From: Balaenoptera acutorostrata
Taxonomy: Eukaryota > Chordata > Mammalia > Artiodactyla > Balaenopteridae
Direction of reading: 5' to 3'
DNA length: 64,000 nt
Assembly (NCBI RefSeq): GCF_949987535.1
Contig: NC_080078.1
Coordinates: 30,462,942-30,526,941, forward strand
The position numbers and the translations under genes were made by a program. How positions within the stretch are numbered: position 1 is the first letter of the stretch; each line of letters starts with the position of its first letter. Shown piece by piece: positions 56,801 through 64,000 of this stretch. The notes below the pieces were generated by a model. It worked only from the letters and a program-made list of their open reading frames with translations. It ran no database searches and was not told the DNA's origin.

Positions 56801-59300
56801 AACTTCCTAAGGGACTGCACCTTTTATTTAAAAATGTCCTTCTTTACCTCTAATATTTAAAGTCTATTTTGTCTAAAATTAGTATAGCCACTCTAGTTTT
56901 CTTATGGTTGCTATTCACATGATTTTTTCTATGCTTTTACTTTCAACATAATTGTATCTTTCAATCTACGTGTGTCTCCTACAGACAGCATATAGCTGGA
57001 TGCTATTTTGCCTCTGGTCTGACAATCTGGTATTTGACTGGATTGTTTAATCCATTCACACTTGACATTAATATTGATATAGTTGGATTTCTGGCTACCA
57101 TTTTAGTTTGTTTTATATGTTTCATGTCTTTTGTTCCTCTATTCCATTACTGACATAGGTATTCATTTTTTAATACTTTCTATGTGGTATCACTTTAAAA
57201 TTTCATTTTTCTGCCTAGTATCATATAGAAATACAATCAGTGCTTTTTTATTGATCATATCTCCAACTAATTCATTAAATTCACTTATTAAACCAAATAA
57301 GTTCCTTTGAACTTTCTACGTAGTGTCATAATTTTCTTGCTAATCCTTATTTATTTTTCTTATTGCACTAGGTAGAACCTCCAGTATGCTATGAATGGGT
57401 ATACTGTTAGCAGGCATCCTTCACTCATTACCAATCTTGAAAGGGGTGTGGGGTTTTACTAACACAACTAAGTATGATTTTTGCTATACGTTTTACAAAT
57501 GCTCTATATTAGATTAATAAAATACCCTTCTATTCCCAGATTTTATCATTAATGCATTTTCAATTTTATCCTTTTCATGTATATTTAGATGATAATATAA
57601 TCTCATTTTTTCAATTAACTTCTATCATATTGGTTGATCTCTTAAAATATTAAACCTAGCTTATTTCTGAAAGAAACTTCAGTCAGTCATAATATGCCCA
57701 TTTTTTTGGCTTCATGTTTCTGTATTCAACTTGCTAACATTTCATTTAGGACTTTGTATCAATGTTATGAGAAAGATGAGTCATTCTTTTCCTTTATCAG
57801 GTTTTGAAATCAGGGTTATTCTGGCTTCATATAAAAAACTGGAAAGTCTTTTTCCATTCTCTGAAGAGTTTTTGTTTGCAAATAAATAGTATTACTCCTT
57901 CCTTAAATGTTAGAAATAATTCATCATTATGCCATCTGGGCTTGGAGTTAACTTAGTGATAAAGGTTTTCAATTATGATTGAATTTTTAAAAATAGATAC
58001 AGGAATCATTCATATTTTATTTTTGTTTTCTTTTCACACAAAGTTTCAAAATTTAACAGAATTTCAAGTTCATAAAGTTCTTCATAATATTCTCTAATTA
58101 CATGTGTAATATATGCAGGATCTGTAGTGATGTCTCTTTTTATTCTTTTTTTTTTAATTTTATTTATTTATTTATTTAGTTATGGCTGTGTTGGGTCTTC
58201 GTTTCTGTGCGAGGGCTCTCTCTAGTTGCGGCAAGTGGGGGCCACTCTTCATCGCGGTGCGTGGGCCTCTCATTATCGCGGCCTCTCTTGTTGCAGAGCA
58301 CAGGCTCCAGACGCGCAGGCTCAGTAATTGTGGCTCACGGGCCTATTTGCTCCGCGGCATGTGGGATCTTCCCAGACCAGGGCGCGAACCCGTGTCCCCT
58401 GCATTGGCAGGCAGATTCTCAACCACTGCGCCACCAGGGAAGCCCCTCTTTTTATTCTTGATATTACTGACGTGTTTTGTTTTTCTTTCTCTTGGTCACT
58501 CTTACTAGAAATTTGTCCATTTAATCAATACTGTCAAAGCACTGACATTCTGACTTTCCTGAATCTCTATTGTACGTAGTGTTCTATTTCATCATTTCCT
58601 GTTAGTTTTATGATTCAATTTTCTTCAGGCTTGATTTTTGTTCCAGCTTGAGATAAAACTCAAAACTTTCAGTCCCTTTTTTGTTTTTTTGCATTTAAAG
58701 CTACAAAATTTCCTCTAAGTCCTGTCTTTGTCAAGTCTCACAAATTCTGATAAGCCCTCTTGATTATTACTTGGTTCAAAATACTTTTCTAATTTCCATT
58801 GTAATTCCTTCTATGATCTGTGCATTATTTAGAAATACATTTATTTCCAGGCAATTGCAGATTTCCAAGTTGCAGTTTTGTTGTTGAAGGTTAGCTTAAT
58901 TTAATTCCACTGTAATCAAAGAATATCCTCTGAATAATTTCCATCCTGTATTATCTGTTGAGGCTAGTTTCACAGCCAATTTTTTCAAAAGCTCCATGTG
59001 TATTTGAGCAAAACCTGTATTCCAACACTGTTGGGTACAGTGTTATTCTATGTCGACGCCAACTAGTTCAAATTTCTTAGCTGTTTATAATCTTCCAGCT
59101 ATTAAAACAGGAGTGTGTTCAGAGTGATCCACTATGATTCCACAACTTGTCTATTTCTTTTAACTGAATCACTGTCTCTCCCCCCTTACAGTATATAGTT
59201 TGAAGCCATGGGTACATACTGATTGAGTTTATTTTCTCTATTCCTGGTGGTGGACTGGTTTTTCTCATTACAAAATATCTCTATCTCTAGTGATGCTTGT
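53870..59300 (-). mobile_element. old L1 relics (antisense), at least two copies
   Basis: Antisense 3' end and ORF2 from about 53870 to 57430 (e.g. 'tctgtttgttgatctttttgaaaaac' type and 'ttccactgtggtcagagaatgtag'). A more diverged ORF2 copy continues to about 59300, split by the SINE at 58148-58445. Confidence 0.75.
58148..58445 (-). repeat. tRNA-derived SINE (CHR type)
   Basis: Minus-strand copy with duplication ctctttttattctt at 58134-58147 and 58446-58459. Confidence 0.94.
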
Positions 59301-59589
59301 TGCTGAAATATTAACTTAATACATTATAAATATCAATACTAAATAAAGCACAATTCCTGTTATATTTTACATTTACACCAAAACAAACCTAAGCTAGGTT
59401 GTATAACTTGTTCAAAAAAACACAGTTCAGAGCCAGTATTTAAACCCAGGATCTTAAGACTCAAAGAAATCTCATATCACAAGTACAAATCAGATATTAT
59501 GAAGTAACAAGGTTACCTTTAAGGGATATATAGTGGTCAACAAAAGGACAAAACATGACCAGCTTATGCCAGGTGACAATCTTATAATG

Positions 59590-59675
59590 AGCACGAACTA
59601 ATCCTTACTACTTAAGTGTGGTCCATGGACCAGCAGCATTAGCATCTTCTAAGTGCTAGTAGAATTTTGCTTTCA
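59590..59675 (+). repeat. MER5-like (hAT) fragment
   Basis: Short match to the 'ttaagtgtggtccatggaccagcagcatta' start of MER5-type elements. Confidence 0.6.
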
Positions 59676-62279
59676 CTTAAAAAAATTTTATCGATGTAAT
59701 GGTATAAAATTAAGCAGCATAAAATGCTCACAGTGAAATAAAGTAGTTGCTTGTCAACACTCAATGCCTAGTAACAATCATTTTTAACTTTTTAAAAAAA
59801 TCTCAGTACTTTAAAATACATTCACAGTAGTATTTCTTGAATTACAAATTTTAGCCACTATCAAGGTCCTATACATACAGATAAGGATTTAGCTCTTTTC
59901 TATACCCTATACACCTTTTCATCACGTTTGTAATTAAATCAATACTTGAGTTGTTACAAGCAAATACATAACCAGAGAATCACGACTGCATTATCTTTTT
60001 TATATTTCCTTTTTCCTGAAGCTATCAAATTTTATCTCCAAATTTCCTATAAACCTATCCTTCACTTTTTTTTTCAAATTCATCAGAACGGTCATACACC
60101 AACATTTTCCCTTATTCTCCACTCCTTCAAGGTCACGTTTAAAGATCATCTCTTCAGAGAAAGCCTTCCCCCAAGAGAACTACTTCCTTATCTGAATTTC
60201 CCATTAGAAATTTATATTTTAGTCATGATATTTGTGGGCAGAGACTTGTCTTACTTTTATATCCTCAGTGAGATGCTTTTCATGTAGAAGTTTTATTAAA
60301 TGCTGCTTAAATGAATACTCAACTTATAAAAATGAACCTCTGGAAAGCCACCCAGGGTTATTTTTTCCTTAATAAAGAGTACCAGAACAGGCCTCAGCAA
60401 TTTTTGCCATAGCTTTAACATAAGCTATTTCATATCAGCAGCACTATACACAGTAGAACCTCAAAGGTATACTAATGATACCACATTTAGTAGATACATA
60501 TAGTGCCTCTAATATAATTAATGGTTAAATTTAATAAGATCTGTATACAAATGCCCCTTATATCCCTAGAAATTTAATCAGAAGTTCAAAAATTCACATT
60601 ATATCCAGTTATCTCCCCTACCCAAACAGTTATGTTTACTTCCCTCTAGATATTGCCTGACTACAATCTTTCTGTCCTACTTAGATTGGTAAAGATAAAA
60701 AAGGGATACGACATTACCTGAGTCTATAGTAATGCATTTTAAAGGTATGGGTCAAGGTTTAATTAAGCCTCAGAGAACAGAATAAGTATTTAAACAATGT
60801 AAGGATATGAGACAAAATATGATAGAAGAATATGTTTCTTTGTATTTGAATATAATCTCACTCAACTTAATGAGAACTAGTACTCTTGTGCATTTAAAAT
60901 CATAGTTTATTTTTAACAAGTATCCAATATATTATTTAAAATTTGATTATATCAAATGAAATACATCTGTACACACCCACTATAAGAGAACTACATGATT
61001 TGCACAGGCAAAGATGCAGGGATCATGCAATATTTTCATACCAGAATTCAAGATATTAAGTAGCAAGGAAATACAGTAGAACTGAAGGTTGAGGTGAAGT
61101 ACAAGCGTCAATAAGATAAACAGCTGAAAATTCAAGATGTACCTAGATACACCAGTTCTTAAAAGACGCAAATCATTTCCATTAAGACACTGTTCATGCA
61201 TTTCTGTTGAGGCATAAGTCAATCTTAGGATGTAGTCTGTACAAATCTGCAGATAAGACTGAGAGTTAAGTAGATTAATTTGATTAGGGTCAGACTCAAC
61301 ATTTCCAAAAATGTATTGAAGGATGAACAAACTAAGAAGACATACTTCACAAGAGCTGAACTCAGTGTAATCAGTCCTTCAGCCGGACGCTTCATTTTGT
61401 ATTTTCAATAGCTTTCCTGTGATATAAATTATTTTTATCTTGAATGTTCTTCCCCATTTGTTTTGCAAATAGTTATGTCGCCAGTCATTTACTGGCTACA
61501 ATATATGACAAAATCATAATGAAAAGAGTATTAAATTCCAATCTAGCGTGACAGCCCGTTTAAGCGGGTTTCACATAATTTTTCTATTTTTTAACATTTT
61601 ATTCCTAATGAATTACTCAGTACGATCATCTTTTTCTAGGTCTTGACCATCTATGAGTCTTCAGAGCAGTAAATACCGGCTCGTCACAAAGCAAGCAACA
61701 TGTGCTGGCTTACAATGTTGGAAACTTCATCTTCAACACAGTATCACGGAAAGGTGGAAGTCAGTTTTCCAAGCACAGCAAGGTTGTAATCAGAGAGACA
61801 AAGCAAAATAATTGCTTCCTCTGTACAGGACACGTTCTTGAACTTGCCAAAATTGAAAGTAGGTGGGGGAAGGGCGACAAGCAGGAAATGGTTTTTTTTT
61901 AACTTCCTCAAAAATAAACTGTGTTAAAGAACCACGCCTGCCGGTACACGGCTTTCATCCTTCAATCAGAGCATCCCTACACCGGTGAGCTCCACAGGTG
62001 TACATTACACGTTTGTGCTCCAGGCGCTTTCCTTTAAAAAGGCATGTGGTCATAAAGGCTCGGAATTTTCTATTTTCCCTGATGTTCTAGTGCCTTCTGC
62101 ATAAAATGTACATCAAGGAAAGCCTCCCCACCGCCTGATGAAGATCACTTAACTGTTCTGGCACCTGGTTTCCTCATACAAATTATAACTGAAACTCCTG
62201 GAAATTTGGCGACGGAATCCCAAAGTTGAGGGGAGGACTACATATTCTCCGTTAGTTTGTAAAAGCAGTACGGTCGGGC
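59676..62279. other. unassigned sequence left of the CpG island
   Basis: First-intron sequence of ATF7IP2 (or partly first exon if the alternative donor at 62301 is used). No known repeat or coding exon recognised. The stretch 61.7-61.9 kb is less AT-rich and has splice-like borders, but I cannot assign it. Confidence 0.45.
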
Positions 62280-62960
62280 CCCACACTTCCACTTACTTAC
62301 TCGGCGAGTACCAAACCCTGAGGCAACGTCCCTCCGCGGCCCCGACTCGCCCGCGCCGCCGCCCACCACTCCCGCTTCGCCCGCCGCCCGCTCGGACAGC
62401 GGGCGGAGACACGTCCTTTCGCCCTTCGCCGTTGTCTTGCCGGCCGGGTCAGAGCCCCAACGACTCCGCGGACACCTTTGAATCAACCCCGCCGCAACCG
62501 CCCGGCTCGCGCAGCGCTCCGAGGCCTCCGGGGGCCGGCCCTCAGAGAGGCGCGCGGAGCGCGAGAAACCTCCGTCCCGGCCAACCGTCGCTCGCGCGGG
62601 GTTCTCGCCCGGCCCCAACGTACCTAGAGCGGCGCCGCGCCAGCCGCTTCTCTCCCCACAACCTTCGAGAACGCTGCCGCCGATCCCAATAGCGCTTCTG
62701 CGCAGACCAGCTGAGGTAAGTATCCCTTGCGCCCAGCCCCGATGGACTTCCGGCCAATGGCAGCGCACACTTGCGGCAGCCCAGCCAATCAGAGACGACC
62801 GGGTGGAGGGGGAGGGGAGAACGCGGCGGGGAAGTGGAAGTCCGCTGTGGGGTGCGGAAAGTTCGCGTTTCTGCGCTACTCTCTGTCAGGCCGTTAGACC
62901 TACCGAGCGGGTCACGCGACCAAGCACCTGAGCTGGGCCCCTCCTTTGAGCGCCTGAGTG
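62280..62960. promoter_or_regulatory. CpG-island promoter
   Basis: An abrupt change from AT-rich DNA to very GC- and CpG-rich DNA. It contains a CCGGAAGT ETS-type site on the minus strand (62746-62753), CCAAT boxes at 62754-62758 and 62785-62789, and no TATA box. Its position 12 kb upstream of the first coding exon fits the ATF7IP2 promoter. Long open frames here on both strands reflect base composition only. Confidence 0.85.
62624..62745 (-). other. ATF7IP2: candidate noncoding first exon of ATF7IP2
   Basis: On the minus strand CTCTAG|GTACGT makes a good donor with the last exon base at 62624, just downstream of an ETS-like site and CCAAT boxes. It would splice to the acceptor at 50351. The transcription start is a guess (about 62.70-62.75 kb). 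A second possible donor, CCGA|GTAAGTAAGT with the last exon base at 62301, could end a longer first exon. Cap-end or RNA-seq data would decide. Confidence 0.45.
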
Positions 62961-63465
62961 GGCCTCTCCGTTGAGCGACTGAAAGTTTTCCGAAAATCAC
63001 TATTAAAAAAACTGTATTTACAAAAACAGGCGGCCCGTCCGCAAGCACTGGCTAGCCCATTTGAATTTTTAAAACACTACAATAAAATATAATTGATCTT
63101 GGTTTCGGAGGTTTGTGACAACTCCTTAAATTTTGCGACCCAGGCGAGTGGTCACGGCCCCATTGTGTTCTCTCGAGTTTCCTAAATCGACCCAGGGATC
63201 TGCCACGCTAGGCTGCACCAGGCTTCATGAGACCTACTCTGCGACCGAATAACCACACTTTTGGTGATTATCCTGCGTTCGTTGAGTAGTTAAGTACCCT
63301 CACTGTAGCCGGTGCAGGAAATATCACCATAGCTAGTTTGATTAAGGCCTCCTCACCATGGAGGGTGGAGCTGCCTGCTTGTAACTACTGGCTACTAGAA
63401 AAATGAGCCAAGGCTGGACGATCTAGGAGTAGGTCATTAACAGAAAAACATACTCTAACCCAGTC
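62961..63465. other. upstream flank of ATF7IP2
   Basis: Beyond the CpG island; no gene or repeat recognised. Confidence 0.45.
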
Positions 63466-63715
63466 TGTTCCCAAAATATGGTCCAGGGATCCCTGGAGGT
63501 CTACAAGGTCACTCTATTTTCATAACAATAGGAGGATGTTATTGGCCTTTTTCATTCTCATAGTCTCGTGTTCAATGGAATTTTCCAGAAGCTTCTAGAA
63601 AATTGACGTCTTTTGCAACAGATTGAATGCAGAAACAGATGTGAGAATCCAGCTGTTTTACATCAAACACTAGGGAAAATGTAAAATGTTGCCAATCTTT
63701 GCACAATTTTTTTGT
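63466..63715 (+). repeat. possible hAT-type DNA transposon 3' relic
   Basis: Order of 'atggtccagggatccctggagg', 'ataggaggatgttattggcc' and 'gaatgcagaaacagatgtgagaatccagctgt' resembles the 3' end of mammalian hAT relics. Family not certain. Confidence 0.35.
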
Positions 63716-63729
63716 TTCATAAAAATTTT

Positions 63730-64000
63730 TTCTCCCAGTTTTACTGAGATATCATTGGCATACAGCACTGTATAAGTTTAAGGTGTACAGCATAATGATT
63801 TGACTTACATACATCATGAAATGATTATCACAATAAGTTTAGTGAACATTCATCATATATAAATACGAAGTTAAAGAAGCAGAAAAAAATTTTTGTGTGT
63901 AATGAAAAATCTTAGGATTTACACTCTTAACGTTCACATAAAACATACAGCAGTGTTAACTGTGTTTAACGTGTTGTTATGTTACATTCCTAGTACTTAT
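63730..64000 (-). mobile_element. old L1 3' end (antisense), runs off the window
   Basis: 'ttttactgagatatcattggcatacagcac' and 'aggtgtacagcataatgattt' type sequence typical of antisense L1 tails. Continues past the right edge. Confidence 0.75.

Noticed and set aside
58182..58508. Recurrent ~80-110 codon frames beginning like MAVLGLRF or [15 protein letters not shown] at many places
   Set aside because: All fall inside SINE copies on one strand or the other and share the same sequence because the SINEs do.
59946..60287. 113-codon plus-strand frame
   Set aside because: AT-rich, no domain, no splice or promoter context, no start context of note.
62238..63048. Long open frames (168-176 codons) in the CpG island
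   Set aside because: High GC lowers stop frequency on all frames. The frames overlap each other on both strands and show no recognisable domain or good start context.

Overview
This window is nuclear DNA of a mammal, most likely a cetacean or close relative. It carries about a dozen copies of the tRNA-derived SINE typical of cetartiodactyls (the family usually called CHR-1/CHR-2, recognisable from its 'cttccctggtggcgcagtgg' head). It also has an artiodactyl-type L1, a cetartiodactyl-type mariner and older pan-mammalian repeats, and I see no Bov-B or ruminant-type SINE. The species call is inference from repeat content only.

The single protein gene I can support is on the minus strand: the 5' three quarters of ATF7IP2 (MCAF2), a partner of the H3K9 methyltransferase SETDB1. 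A CpG-island promoter lies at about 62.3-63.0 kb. The first coding exon is at 49494-50350. Seven more coding exons follow leftwards (48.4, 44.5, 43.8, 39.9, 12.6, 11.4 and 10.9 kb). Every junction has GT/AG borders and the reading phase is kept throughout, giving 523 complete codons. The C-terminal exons (fibronectin type III domain) are not here and should lie to the left of position 1.

Everything else is intron or upstream flank, filled with nested mobile elements. 1-10.9 kb: an L1 3' half, ancient antisense L1 sequence, a probable solo LTR and three SINE insertions. 12.6-39.9 kb (a 27-kb intron): a mariner inserted in an old L1, a near-complete young L1 (21334-28725) with an intact 1272-codon ORF2 and a single nonsense codon in ORF1, a Tigger transposon that itself took in a SINE and an 82-bp tandem array, a MER2-like element and more L1 relics. 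40.0-43.7 kb: an ERVL-type LTR and an old L1 carrying two SINEs. 50.4-62.6 kb: Tigger- and MER2-like short elements and long antisense L1 relics. 62.96-64 kb: upstream flank with old repeats.

No new enzyme system, CRISPR array or operon is present. The most unusual items are the retroposed-looking 82-bp tandem array at 29659-29968, the duplicated ~366-bp unit in the L1 5'UTR with an antisense splice donor facing the host gene's downstream exons, two SINE copies carrying transduced 3' sequence, and several perfect hairpins.
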